DNA from: Mycobacterium scrofulaceum
GTDB taxonomy: Bacteria > Actinomycetota > Actinomycetes > Mycobacteriales > Mycobacteriaceae
Length of the DNA: 64,000 nt
Assembly (NCBI RefSeq): GCF_002086735.1
Contig: NZ_MVIJ01000004.1
Location: 97,431 to 161,430 of the forward strand
Direction of reading: 5' to 3'
Below the pieces are notes generated by a model, which was not told the DNA's origin, made no database searches, and was given only the letters and a program-made list of their open reading frames with translations. The stretch's first letter is position 1, and each line of letters opens with the position of its first letter. A program made the translations under genes and the position numbers. Shown here piece by piece: positions 17,260-26,401 of this stretch.

Positions 17260-18522
17260 GTGACGCAGAGTGTGCCCGCGGGTCGCGGCGCGCCCGCCGG
17301 CCGACCCCCGCGCGCCGGCCATGCGCGGCCGCCGGCCGGACGGACTTACCTGCCACCCCTGCTCGGGCTCGCCACTGTTCTCATCATCGGCTTGATTTTC
17401 GCCGTGGCGGTGGGTCTGTTTCAGGGCTCCTTCACCGAAACCGTGCCGGTGACCGTGGTTTCGCAACGCGCCGGCCTGGTGATGAACCCCGACGCCAAGG
17501 TCAAGATGCGCGGCGTGCAGGTGGGCAAGGTCGCCTCGGTGGAATCGCTGCCCAACGGCCAAGCGGCCATCCACTTGGCGATGGACCCGTCGCAATTGCG
17601 CTTCATTCCCAGCAATGTGCTCGTCGACATCGCGTCGTCAACGGTGTTCGGCGCGAAGTCCGTCCAATTGGTCGAACCCGCCCAACCCTCTGCCCAGCGG
17701 CTCCACGGTGGGCAGACGCTGCAGGGCCAGCACGTGATGGTCGAAATCAACACGGTGTTCCAGCAGTTGGTGTCCGTCCTGTCGCACATCGACCCGCCCA
17801 AGCTGAACGAGTCACTGGGTGCGCTCGCGCAAGCGTTCAGCGGGCGGGGCCCGCAGCTTGGCCAGGCGCTGAGCGACCTGGATTCGTTTCTGGCCAGACT
17901 GGAGCCGAGCCTTCCCGCGTTCCGGCATGACCTGTCGGTCTTGCCGGTCGTGTCCAACGCCTACGCCGACGCGGCACCGAACCTGGTGAAAACCGCGGCC
18001 AACGCGACGCGGATCAGCAAGACGCTCGTCGACGAGCAGCGCAACCTGGACGCGTTGCTGATCAGCGCCATCGGCCTGGCCGACATCGGCAACGACGTCT
18101 TGTCGACCAACCGCCAACCGCTGACGAATGTGATGCATCTGCTGGTGCCGACCACCGATCTCACCAACGAGTACCACGAGGTGTTCACCTGCGGTTTCGG
18201 CGGGATGATCAACATCGCGCACGGTCCGCCGTTGTCCGAACCCAGCATCAACATCTCGTCGAGCATCGTGTGGGGCGGGGAACGCTACCGGTATCCGACC
18301 AACCTGCCCAAGGTCGCGGCGACGGGCGGCCCGCAGTGCATGGGCCTGCCGAACCTGCCGTTCAACACCAAACCGAAGCAACTCATCACCGATATCGGCG
18401 CCGACCCGGTCGGCTACGGAAACCCGCAGCTGCTGATCAACTCCGATCTGCTCAAGCAGCTCTTGTACGGACCGATCGCCGGCCCCCCACGCAACTCCGC
18501 CCAGGTGGGGATGCCCGGATGA
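17260..18522 (+). CDS. mceA: MceA-type lipid-import protein
   Basis: A 420-residue MCE protein. A Pro/Arg-rich cytoplasmic N terminus is followed by a transmembrane helix at about 32-54, then the MCE (MlaD) domain at about 60-135 (VMNPDAKVKMRGVQVGKV) and a long helical region. GTG 17260 has a very strong ribosome site, AAGGAGGTGG. MceA-F subunits form a hexameric tunnel crossing the periplasm that carries hydrophobic substrates to the YrbE channel. The stop overlaps the mceB start by four bases. Confidence 0.92.
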   Translation: MTQSVPAGRGAPAGRPPRAGHARPPAGRTYLPPLLGLATVLIIGLIFAVAVGLFQGSFTETVPVTVVSQRAGLVMNPDAKVKMRGVQVGKVASVESLPNGQAAIHLAMDPSQLRFIPSNVLVDIASSTVFGAKSVQLVEPAQPSAQRLHGGQTLQGQHVMVEINTVFQQLVSVLSHIDPPKLNESLGALAQAFSGRGPQLGQALSDLDSFLARLEPSLPAFRHDLSVLPVVSNAYADAAPNLVKTAANATRISKTLVDEQRNLDALLISAIGLADIGNDVLSTNRQPLTNVMHLLVPTTDLTNEYHEVFTCGFGGMINIAHGPPLSEPSINISSSIVWGGERYRYPTNLPKVAATGGPQCMGLPNLPFNTKPKQLITDIGADPVGYGNPQLLINSDLLKQLLYGPIAGPPRNSAQVGMPG

Positions 18523-19541
18523 GAACGCGCGCAACGCTGGTCAAGTTCACGATCTTCGCGATCGTGATGGCGATCCTGACCGCCTTCCTGTTCTTCATCT
18601 TCGGCCAGTACCGGACGGGCGCGACGACCGGGTATTCGGCGGTGTTCACCGACGTCTCGCGCCTCAAACCCGGGCAGTCGGTGCGGGTCGCCGGTATCCG
18701 GGTCGGCACCGTCAACAGCGTCTCGCTGCAGCCGGACAAGAAGGTCGTGGTGGGGTTCGACGCCGACCGGAGCGTCGTCCTGACCGAGGGCACGAGGGCG
18801 GCGGTCCGCTACCTGAACCTGGTGGGCGACCGCTACCTCGAGCTCGCCGATGGTCCCGGCTCGACCAGGCACCTGCCGGCCGGCGGTCAGATTCCCGTCA
18901 GCCGCACGGCGCCGGCGCTCGACCTCGACCTGTTGCTGGGCGGGCTGAAACCGGTTACCCAGGGCCTGAATGCGCGCGACGTCAACGCCCTGACCGCAGG
19001 ATTGCTGCAGGTCTTCCAGGGGCAGGGCGGCACGCTCGAGTCACTGTTCTCCAAAACGACGTCGTTCTCAAATGCGTTGGCCGACAACGATCAAACCGTG
19101 CAGCAATTGATCGACAACCTCAACATCGTGATCGGCACGATCTCCAAGGACGGCACCAAGTTCTCCGGCGCGATCGATCGCCTCGAGCGGCTTGTCAGCG
19201 GGCTGTCGGACGACCGCAACACCATCAGCTCCGCCATCGACGCCCTGGACAGGGGAACCGCCTCGCTGGCGGACCTGCTGAGCGCCGCGCGGCCACCGCT
19301 GTCGGGCACCATCGATCAGTTGAACCGGCTGGCACCGATTCTCGATAACGACAAGGACCGCCTCGACGCCGCCTTGGGCAAGGCGCCGAAGAACTACCGC
19401 AAGCTGGTCCGGCTCGGCGTGGACGGCGCCACCATCCCGTACTACCTCTGCCAGTTGGAGATTCGCGGCACGGATCTCCAGGGCAGGACCGTGAAAGCCC
19501 CCATATTCAGGTCGGACGCTGGAAGGTGCACGGAACCCTGA
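18519..19541 (+). CDS. mceB: MceB-type lipid-import protein
   Basis: A 340-residue MCE protein with a short cytoplasmic N terminus, a transmembrane helix at about 9-29, an MCE domain (VSRLKPGQSVRVAGIRVGTV) and a helical segment, ending in a small Cys-containing tail (YYLCQLEIRG). ATG 18519 overlaps the mceA stop (ATGA), indicating translational coupling. Position and size match the second subunit of mycobacterial mce operons. Confidence 0.92.
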   Translation: MRTRATLVKFTIFAIVMAILTAFLFFIFGQYRTGATTGYSAVFTDVSRLKPGQSVRVAGIRVGTVNSVSLQPDKKVVVGFDADRSVVLTEGTRAAVRYLNLVGDRYLELADGPGSTRHLPAGGQIPVSRTAPALDLDLLLGGLKPVTQGLNARDVNALTAGLLQVFQGQGGTLESLFSKTTSFSNALADNDQTVQQLIDNLNIVIGTISKDGTKFSGAIDRLERLVSGLSDDRNTISSAIDALDRGTASLADLLSAARPPLSGTIDQLNRLAPILDNDKDRLDAALGKAPKNYRKLVRLGVDGATIPYYLCQLEIRGTDLQGRTVKAPIFRSDAGRCTEP

Positions 19542-20659
19542 TGCTCAAGTATCGCGGAGCTGGGCTCGTCAAGGCCGGACTCATCGGCGTCGTTCTGGCG
19601 GTGATGGTCATCCTCGTGGGCCTGTCACCCGACCGGTTCATCTCGTGGGCGACGATGGTCAGGTACCAGGCGCTGTTCACCGAGGCCGGCGGGCTTGCGA
19701 CGGGCAACCCGGTGCTGGTGTCGGGCGTGAAGGTCGGCACGGTGTCGGACGTGAAGCTGCGGCACGGCGACGCACTGGTGACGTTCGCGATGAAGGGCGA
19801 CGTCCTGCTCGGGTCGGAGACTTCCGCGCACATCCGTACGGGAACGCTGTTGGGCGAACGGACGCTGACGCTGGAGTCCGCCGGCACCGGCACGTTGCAT
19901 CCGATGGCTCTCATCCCCGTCTCGCGCACGTCCTCGCCGTACTCGCTGACCGAAGCGGTCAGCGACCTGACGACCGACACGGCCGGAACGAACACCACGG
20001 CGCTGAACCAATCGCTGGACACGCTGGCGGCGACGCTCGACCAGATCGCGCCGCAAATGGGGCCGGCCTTCGACGCGCTCACGCGGCTGTCCCGCACCCT
20101 CAACAGCCGCAACAAGAACCTGGGCGAGCTGTTCAAGAGCGCCGGTGACGTCACGGGGGTGCTCTCCGAACGCAGCCAGCAGGTCAACAAACTCATCCTC
20201 AACTCCGACTCCCTGCTCGAGGTGCTGGTGGCGAGGCGCCAAGAGATCGTGGACCTCCTGGCCAACACGTCGGCGGTGGCCAAACAGCTGACGGCATTGG
20301 TGCACGACAACGAAAGCAAATTGGCGCCGACGCTGGAGAGGCTGAACTCGGTGACCGCGATGCTGCAGAAGAACCGTGACAACATCAGCAAGGCGCTGCC
20401 GGGCCTGAAGAAATTCCAGATCACCGTCGGTGAGGGCATCTCCAGCATGTACGCCTACTCAGCGTTCGTCCCGAACTTCCTTGCCCCGCAACTCTTCCAG
20501 CCGATCATCGACTACCTCTGGGGATTCCGGACCTTCGACACCTCGAAGGGTCCCGGCCACCCGTCGCCGCTGCCCCGGTCCTTGACTCCCTGGCCGTTCA
20601 ACGCCATTCCGGTGTGCCCCGGCTGCACGCTGGGCGGGCGGGTCGGAGGATCACAGTGA
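19526..20659 (+). CDS. mceC: MceC-type lipid-import protein
   Basis: A 377-residue MCE protein. A transmembrane helix near residues 15-34 precedes the MCE domain (GLATGNPVLVSGVKVGTV) and a long alpha-helical region. The GTG at 19526 gives a 16-base overlap with mceB; the ATG at 19541, overlapping the mceB stop by one base, is an equally reasonable start and would shorten the protein by five residues. The C terminus has a Cys pair (VCPGCTLGG). It is the third subunit of the Mce tunnel. Confidence 0.9.
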   Translation: MHGTLMLKYRGAGLVKAGLIGVVLAVMVILVGLSPDRFISWATMVRYQALFTEAGGLATGNPVLVSGVKVGTVSDVKLRHGDALVTFAMKGDVLLGSETSAHIRTGTLLGERTLTLESAGTGTLHPMALIPVSRTSSPYSLTEAVSDLTTDTAGTNTTALNQSLDTLAATLDQIAPQMGPAFDALTRLSRTLNSRNKNLGELFKSAGDVTGVLSERSQQVNKLILNSDSLLEVLVARRQEIVDLLANTSAVAKQLTALVHDNESKLAPTLERLNSVTAMLQKNRDNISKALPGLKKFQITVGEGISSMYAYSAFVPNFLAPQLFQPIIDYLWGFRTFDTSKGPGHPSPLPRSLTPWPFNAIPVCPGCTLGGRVGGSQ

Positions 20660-22083
20660 TCGCCGGGTTCCCCCGCAAGGGCCTGACGGCCGTGACGGCG
20701 GTGGTCCTGGCCGGGCTCATCGTCGCCGGCGCCGCCGTGCTCGTGCGCAATACGGTTTTCGGCCCGAAGACCATCACCGCGTACTTCACCACCGCCACCG
20801 CGATCTATCCCCACGACGAGGTGCGGGTATCGGGTGTCAAGGTCGGCAACATCAAATCCATTGAGCCGGTGGGGACGCAGGCCAAGATGACCCTCGAGGT
20901 CGACCGCGACGTGCCCATTCCGGCGGGCGCGAAGGCGGTGATCGTCGCGTCGAACCTGGTGTCCGCCCGCTACGTTCAACTCACGCCGGCCTATCGGGAC
21001 AGCGGCCCGGTCATGCCCGACGCTGCCGTCATCCCGGTGGAACGGACCGCCGTGCCCGTCGAGTGGGACGAGGTCAAGACCCAGTTGATGCGGCTGGCAA
21101 CGGATTTGGGACCAAAGAGTGGTGTTTCGGGCACGTCGGTGGGCCGGTTCATCGACAGTGCCGCCAATGCGCTGGACGGCAACGGCGACAAGCTACGGCA
21201 GACGCTCGGTCAGCTGTCCGGGGTGGGCCGGATCCTGGCCAACGGCAGCGGCAACATCGTCGACATCATCAAGAACTTGCAGACCTTCGTCGGCGCGCTG
21301 CGCGACAGCAACGTCCAGATCGTCCAGTTCAACGACCGCCTGGCCACGCTGACCAGCGTGGTCAACGACAGCAAATCCGAGCTGGACGCGGCGCTGACCG
21401 ATCTGTCGACGGCGGTCGGCGAGGTGCAGCGCTTCATCGCCGGGACGCGCAACCAGACCAGCGAGCAGATCGCCCGGTTGGCCGACGTCACACAGGTACT
21501 GGTCGATCAACACATGGATCTGGAGAACATCTTGCACGCGGCGCCGAACGCGCTCGGCAACTTCTTCAACGACTACAACGCCGACACCGGAACCATCATC
21601 GGCGGGTTCGGGATCATGAACTTCGCGAACCCCACGTTCTCGGGTCTGATGGTTCCCCTGCCCGTGCCCGGCTGCACCGCACTCGGCGCCATCGAGAACG
21701 TCACCGCCGTGGAATCGGGCAAGCTGTGCTCCCTGTTCCTCGGCCCGGGATTGCGGGTCCTGAACTTCAACAACCTGCCGATCCCCATCAACATCTTCCT
21801 GGCGAAATCGGTGGATCCGTCCAACATCCTCTACACCGAACCACGCCTGGCGCCCGGCGGCGAGGGCCCGAAGCCCGGACCGCCCGAGATCCCGCCCGCG
21901 GTGTCGGCCTACACCGGCCTGCCCGGCGACCCGGTTGGACCGCCGGGGGCGGTGCCGCCCGAACGGATACCGGGCGCGGCGATGCCGCTGCCGCCGCCGC
22001 CGTCGACACCGATGCCGCCCCCACCGCCCCCGGCGCAGAGCACGTCGGACATGCTGCTCCCGACCGATGGACCACAACAATGA
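20656..22083 (+). CDS. mceD: MceD-type lipid-import protein
   Basis: A 475-residue MCE protein with a transmembrane helix at about 11-31, an MCE domain (YPHDEVRVSGVKVGNI) and helical repeats. The Pro-rich C-terminal tail (PLPPPPSTPMPPPPPPAQ) is characteristic of MceD subunits. GTG 20656 overlaps the mceC stop by four bases, with GGAGG upstream. It belongs to the same import machine. Confidence 0.92.
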   Translation: MIAGFPRKGLTAVTAVVLAGLIVAGAAVLVRNTVFGPKTITAYFTTATAIYPHDEVRVSGVKVGNIKSIEPVGTQAKMTLEVDRDVPIPAGAKAVIVASNLVSARYVQLTPAYRDSGPVMPDAAVIPVERTAVPVEWDEVKTQLMRLATDLGPKSGVSGTSVGRFIDSAANALDGNGDKLRQTLGQLSGVGRILANGSGNIVDIIKNLQTFVGALRDSNVQIVQFNDRLATLTSVVNDSKSELDAALTDLSTAVGEVQRFIAGTRNQTSEQIARLADVTQVLVDQHMDLENILHAAPNALGNFFNDYNADTGTIIGGFGIMNFANPTFSGLMVPLPVPGCTALGAIENVTAVESGKLCSLFLGPGLRVLNFNNLPIPINIFLAKSVDPSNILYTEPRLAPGGEGPKPGPPEIPPAVSAYTGLPGDPVGPPGAVPPERIPGAAMPLPPPPSTPMPPPPPPAQSTSDMLLPTDGPQQ

Positions 22084-23339
22084 TCGCCCGGGTAGCGGCT
22101 CGGCGCGTGTTCGCCATCGGCTGTTGCGTGGCGGTGACGGCGACGGGCTGCGCGTTCCACGGCCTGAATTCGCTGCCCCTGCCCGGCGCGGTCGGACGTG
22201 GGCCGGGGGCCAACATCTACCATGTCGAGCTTCCGAACGTCGGCACGATGGAATCGAATTCACCGGTGATGATCGACGACGTCGTCGTCGGCAGTGTCGG
22301 CGCGATGAGGGTGCGGGGCTGGCACGCCGACGTCGAGATCTCGGTCAAGCGCGACGTGGTCGTGCCGGCCAACGTGGTGGCCACCGTCGGCCAGACCAGC
22401 CTGCTGGGGTCGATGCACGTGGAGCTCAACACGCCGCTGGGCCAGCAGGGCAGTGGTCGGCTGCAGCCGGGCGCCACCATCCCGCTCAGCCGATCGTCGG
22501 CGTACCCGTCGACGGAGCAGACGCTGTCGTCGCTGGGAGCGGTCGTCAATGGCGGGGGCCTGGGACAGATCGGGGAGATCATCCACAATTTCTCCGCCGC
22601 CCTGTCCGGGCGCGAGGGCGCGGTGCGCGACCTGATCACCCGCCTCGACACGTTCGTCGGAACGCTCGACGATCAGCGGGACAACCTCGTCGACTCGATC
22701 CAGGCGCTGAACCGGCTTGCCGGCACATTCGCCGACCAACGCGACGTTCTCACCCAAGCGCTGCAAAAGATCCCGCCCGCTCTCGACGTGCTGATCAAGG
22801 AGCGCCCACGGCTCACCGCCGCCCTGGACAAACTTCGCGTCTTTTCCAACACGGCCACCCGGCTGGTCAACGACTCCCAGGCCGACCTGGTCAAGAACCT
22901 CAAGAACTTGGAGCCGACCATCCGCGCGCTCGCCGACGTCGGACCCGAGCTCGGCACGGCTATCGCGGCCGCGTTCGTGTTCCCGTTCACCCAGAACTTC
23001 GTCGACCGGGCAATCCGGGGTGACTACTTCAACCTGCACGTCGATTTGGACCTGTCGATTCCGCGGCTCAAGCAAGGCCTGATGCTGGGGACCCACTGGG
23101 GGCAGTTGGACCAGCCGTTGGTGCCGGCGCCCGGGGACCCGTATTACCTGCAGTACACCCACGATCCGATGCATGACCCCGTGCGGCCACCGTGGGTCGA
23201 CCCGGCGAGCCTCCCTCCGCTGCCCGGTCCTGCGCCGGGCACGGGCCCGCTGCCCGGGCCCCCGCCAACCGCGGCACCGCCGCCCGACGCGGGTCAAACG
23301 CCGCCGCCCGCAACGGCGCCGACGGAAGGTGGCCAGTAG
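22080..23339 (+). CDS. mceE: MceE-type lipoprotein (LprK/LprN-like)
   Basis: A 419-residue MCE protein made as a lipoprotein. The signal peptide ends in a lipobox TATGC with the modified Cys at residue 24, followed by the MCE domain (ESNSPVMIDDVVVGSVG), a helical stretch, and a Pro-rich tail. Lipidation is the hallmark of the fifth Mce subunit in mycobacteria. ATG 22080 overlaps the mceD stop (ATGA). Confidence 0.92.
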   Translation: MIARVAARRVFAIGCCVAVTATGCAFHGLNSLPLPGAVGRGPGANIYHVELPNVGTMESNSPVMIDDVVVGSVGAMRVRGWHADVEISVKRDVVVPANVVATVGQTSLLGSMHVELNTPLGQQGSGRLQPGATIPLSRSSAYPSTEQTLSSLGAVVNGGGLGQIGEIIHNFSAALSGREGAVRDLITRLDTFVGTLDDQRDNLVDSIQALNRLAGTFADQRDVLTQALQKIPPALDVLIKERPRLTAALDKLRVFSNTATRLVNDSQADLVKNLKNLEPTIRALADVGPELGTAIAAAFVFPFTQNFVDRAIRGDYFNLHVDLDLSIPRLKQGLMLGTHWGQLDQPLVPAPGDPYYLQYTHDPMHDPVRPPWVDPASLPPLPGPAPGTGPLPGPPPTAAPPPDAGQTPPPATAPTEGGQ

Positions 23340-25079
23340 ATGCTGACGCGCTTCGTCCGGATCCAGCTCGCGGTTTTCGCGATCGCCGGGACCATTGGCG
23401 TGATCGCGATGGTCCTCTACTACGTCCAGGCGCCGACGCTGTTGGGCATCGGCCGGATGACGGTGACGCTCGAGCTGCCCGCCACCGGCGGGCTGTACCG
23501 GTTTTCCAACGTGACCTACCGTGGGGTTCAGCTCGGTAAGGTCACGGCGGTGGGCCTGACGCCGACCGGCGCGAAAGCGACGCTGTCGCTTAGCACTTCG
23601 CCGAAGGTCCCCGCGGACCTGAGGGCCGAGGTGCTCAGCGTCTCCGCGGTGGGTGAACAGTACGTGGACTTGCGGCCCAAGACCGATGCGCCGCCCTACC
23701 TGCACGACGGTTCGGTGATCTCCGCGCGCGACACGACGATTCCGCAGCCGGTCGGACCGATGCTCGACTCGCTCAACGCCTTGGTCCAAAGCATCCCGAA
23801 GACCAAACTCGGTCAGTTGCTCGACGAGTCCTTCCAGGGCTTCAACGGTACCGGTTACGACCTGGGGTCACTGATCGATTCCTCACAGACGCTGTCCCGC
23901 GACGCCAACGGCGTCGTCGACCGCACCCGGGCCCTCACCGAAGACACCGGGCCGCTGCTGGACACCCAAGCGCGCACCACCGATTCGATCAGGACGTGGG
24001 CGCGTAGTTTCGCCGGCATCTCGGACGTGTTGGTCAACAACGATTCCCACTTCCGCACCATCCTGCAAAACGGTCCAGAAGCCGCGAACGAAGCGTCCCG
24101 CCTGCTCGAGCAAGTCAAACCGACGCTGCCGGTGTTGCTCGCCAACCTGACCACCATCGGTCAGATCGGCGTCACCTACCACCCCTCGCTGGAGCAGCTG
24201 CTGGTGTTGCTGCCGTCGGCGGTCGCGATCGAGCAGGCCGCCGCGGCGCCGAACCATCCCGAGGGAACGGCCCGGGGCGACTTCGCGCTCACGATCGATG
24301 ATCCGCCGATCTGCACGGTCGGTTTCATGCCACCCAACACCTGGCGATCCCCGGACGACCTCACCGACATCGACACACCGGACGGGTTGTATTGCAAGCT
24401 CCCGCAGGATTCACCGCTTTCGGTTCGCGGTGCCCGCAACTATCCCTGCATGGGACACCCGGGCAAGCGCGCGCCCACCGTCGAAATCTGCAACAGCGAC
24501 AAGCCGTACATGCCGCTGGCGATGAAACAACACGTCCTCGGCCCCTACCCACTCGACCCCAACCTGCTCGCCCAGGGCGTCCCACCCGACGACCGGGTTA
24601 CCGTCAACGACAGGATGTTTGGCCCTGCCGAGGGAACGCCGCTGCCGCCGGGGGCGGAGCCGCGCGGCACACCGGCGGGACCGCGGGGAGAGAATCCTCC
24701 ACCGGGCACGGTCGGCGCGGCGGTCCCGCCCGTGCCGTCGTCGGGACCGCCCCCGCTGGCGCCGATGTCGAGGATGTCGGCCGACCTGCCGCCCATCGCG
24801 CCACTCGACGTTCCCGCACCCGGGGAACTTCCCCCGCCACCACCCGCGCCGCCCGCCGCTCCCGATGCCGTCGTCCCCGATGCGGCCGGCGGTGAGGGGC
24901 CGCAGGCGGCGCCGAGCTCATTCGGCGGCGGGGCCGGGAAGCCGGTGCCGTCCGTCACCGTCGCCCGGTACGACCCGCGCACGGGCCGTTACGTCGGTCC
25001 GGACGGAAAGTTGTACCAGCAGTCGGATCTCGTCGCCCCGACAGCGCCCAAGACATGGCAGGACATGCTTCCCACCTGA
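23340..25079 (+). CDS. mceF: MceF-type lipid-import protein with long Pro-rich tail
   Basis: A 579-residue MCE protein. A transmembrane helix at about 9-29 precedes the MCE domain (YRFSNVTYRGVQLGKV), a helical region, and a Cys-containing C-terminal domain (PICTV, YCKLP, NYPCMGH, EICNS). A Pro/Gly-rich tail of over 100 residues ends in KTWQDMLPT. It starts directly at the mceE stop with no gap. It is the last gene of the operon and converges on the secreted-protein gene at 25127. Confidence 0.92.
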   Translation: MLTRFVRIQLAVFAIAGTIGVIAMVLYYVQAPTLLGIGRMTVTLELPATGGLYRFSNVTYRGVQLGKVTAVGLTPTGAKATLSLSTSPKVPADLRAEVLSVSAVGEQYVDLRPKTDAPPYLHDGSVISARDTTIPQPVGPMLDSLNALVQSIPKTKLGQLLDESFQGFNGTGYDLGSLIDSSQTLSRDANGVVDRTRALTEDTGPLLDTQARTTDSIRTWARSFAGISDVLVNNDSHFRTILQNGPEAANEASRLLEQVKPTLPVLLANLTTIGQIGVTYHPSLEQLLVLLPSAVAIEQAAAAPNHPEGTARGDFALTIDDPPICTVGFMPPNTWRSPDDLTDIDTPDGLYCKLPQDSPLSVRGARNYPCMGHPGKRAPTVEICNSDKPYMPLAMKQHVLGPYPLDPNLLAQGVPPDDRVTVNDRMFGPAEGTPLPPGAEPRGTPAGPRGENPPPGTVGAAVPPVPSSGPPPLAPMSRMSADLPPIAPLDVPAPGELPPPPPAPPAAPDAVVPDAAGGEGPQAAPSSFGGGAGKPVPSVTVARYDPRTGRYVGPDGKLYQQSDLVAPTAPKTWQDMLPT

Positions 25080-25126
25080 AGACGTGGCGCGGCGATGCGG
25101 CGAGTCAAGTGACGGGCAACGCCCGG

Positions 25127-25648
25127 TCAGCCGATTTTGTCCAGGCGTAGGGGCATCGCGATGTCAAGCCACTGGTTTTGCCCGCAGGCACCGGAGGGGC
25201 CGACCGTCTTGTCTTTGCCGGCGTAGGTGGACGAGCCGAGCTGGTATCCGCCGTATTCGTTGACCGGGTAGAAATAGAAGGTCTGTTGTCCGGCGAACGC
25301 GGTACCGTCCTCGCACCGCTCCCAGTCGCGCACCTCGCGTTTGACCTTCCACATCTCCCCGTCATTCATATACAGGGGCGCGCTCCAGCCCTGGTCGCTG
25401 GTCACCGTGCCGTGGCATTCCTGGAACGTGACGCACGTCGAACTGATCGTCCAGGTTTGGACAACCGTCGGCTCGCCGAAGTACTGGTCGTTGCGCTGGG
25501 CCCAGTCGCCGATGGACGTGGCGCGGAACGTACCGTTAACGGCCACTTCCTCTTTGGTTGTCGCCCGGGCAGTGGATGCCGTGCCCAAACCGCCGAATAC
25601 CGTGGCAACTACCAGCGTTGCGGTGGTGAGTGTTCGAACTGAACGCAT
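25127..25648 (-). CDS. Secreted Cys/Trp-rich protein of the second Mce module
   Basis: A 173-residue exported protein. The signal peptide runs to about residue 29 (STARA-T). The mature domain contains SIGDWAQRNDQYFGEPTVVQ, four paired Cys (STCVT, QECHG, WERCED, GACGQ) and many aromatic residues, resembling small mycobacterial secreted proteins found beside mce operons. I take ATG 25648, with GGAGG upstream, over an in-frame GTG five codons earlier. It lies downstream of the Mce-associated pair on the same strand and converges with mceF. Confidence 0.8.
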   Translation of the reverse strand: MRSVRTLTTATLVVATVFGGLGTASTARATTKEEVAVNGTFRATSIGDWAQRNDQYFGEPTVVQTWTISSTCVTFQECHGTVTSDQGWSAPLYMNDGEMWKVKREVRDWERCEDGTAFAGQQTFYFYPVNEYGGYQLGSSTYAGKDKTVGPSGACGQNQWLDIAMPLRLDKIG

Positions 25649-25783
25649 CAGGCGCTCCTCCACCCGCTTTAATCAACCGGCATTGTGACGCGGTTTTTCA
25701 TTTTGCTTGCGGCTTTTCGTGCAATGAGGTTAACACCGCTTCGGCCCCTGCAAAATGGCGATCGAACAATCAATGGCAAGCGG

Positions 25784-26401
25784 TCACGACAGCGGATCCA
25801 ACTTCGAGATCAGCCACGAACCCTTGACCTTCGTCAACGTCACTCGGGCGCTGTTCGCCGTTGTCTGCGGCTCCGGCTTCTCCTTGCTGGTGGCGGTCTG
25901 GTCGATGAATACCAGCACGACGGCCGAATCGGGGCGCAACTCCGAAACGGCGGCCCGAATCACCTGTGCTGTCTCCGTCACTTGCTTCTGTTGGGCCAGC
26001 ACGGCGATCTGTTCGGTGAATTTGGTGTAATAGGCGAGGAAATTACCGGTGAGATATGACTTCGCTCTGGCGAAATCGCGGTCCAGGTGGTCGGGAGCGT
26101 ACGACAGGACCGCCACGGAGCCGTCTGACGCCGCCCGGACTGCCCGTTGCGCCTCCGCTTCGGAGACCCGCTGATCCGGTTGGTACACAACAAAGTACAG
26201 ACCGGCAGCGACGCCCATCGCGGTAAGGACCAACACCGTCGCGACTATCGAACGCCATCTCGCCACGCACCGGCGGATCCAGCGCTTGCCAGTGGACGGT
26301 CCGCCGGTGCGAACCCGTCCCGGCGAAGGGGGCGGCGACCCCATCTCCTCGGATGGCGTGGTTTCCGCACCCGCCGGCGACGGACCTTGCTCGACGGTCA
26401 T
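25784..26401 (-). CDS. Mce-associated membrane protein (copy 2, B type)
   Basis: A 205-residue paralogue of the protein at 7875-8447. It has a Pro/Ser-rich cytoplasmic N terminus, a transmembrane helix at about 51-73, and an extracytoplasmic domain with SYAPDHLDRDFARAKSYL and a final WLISKLDPLS. The start overlaps the A-type stop by four bases, as in copy 1. It probably assists the adjacent Mce complex. The N terminus is longer than in copy 1. Confidence 0.88.
   Translation of the reverse strand: MTVEQGPSPAGAETTPSEEMGSPPPSPGRVRTGGPSTGKRWIRRCVARWRSIVATVLVLTAMGVAAGLYFVVYQPDQRVSEAEAQRAVRAASDGSVAVLSYAPDHLDRDFARAKSYLTGNFLAYYTKFTEQIAVLAQQKQVTETAQVIRAAVSELRPDSAVVLVFIDQTATSKEKPEPQTTANSARVTLTKVKGSWLISKLDPLS

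Noticed and set aside
16243..17595. Long minus-strand open frame opposite yrbEB and mceA
   Set aside because: Arg/Gln/His-rich composition without motifs, antisense to clear membrane-protein genes; GC-driven artefact.
22260..23789. Minus-strand open frame of about 500 codons opposite mceE/mceF
   Set aside because: Antisense to two well-supported Mce genes and lacking any recognisable domain.
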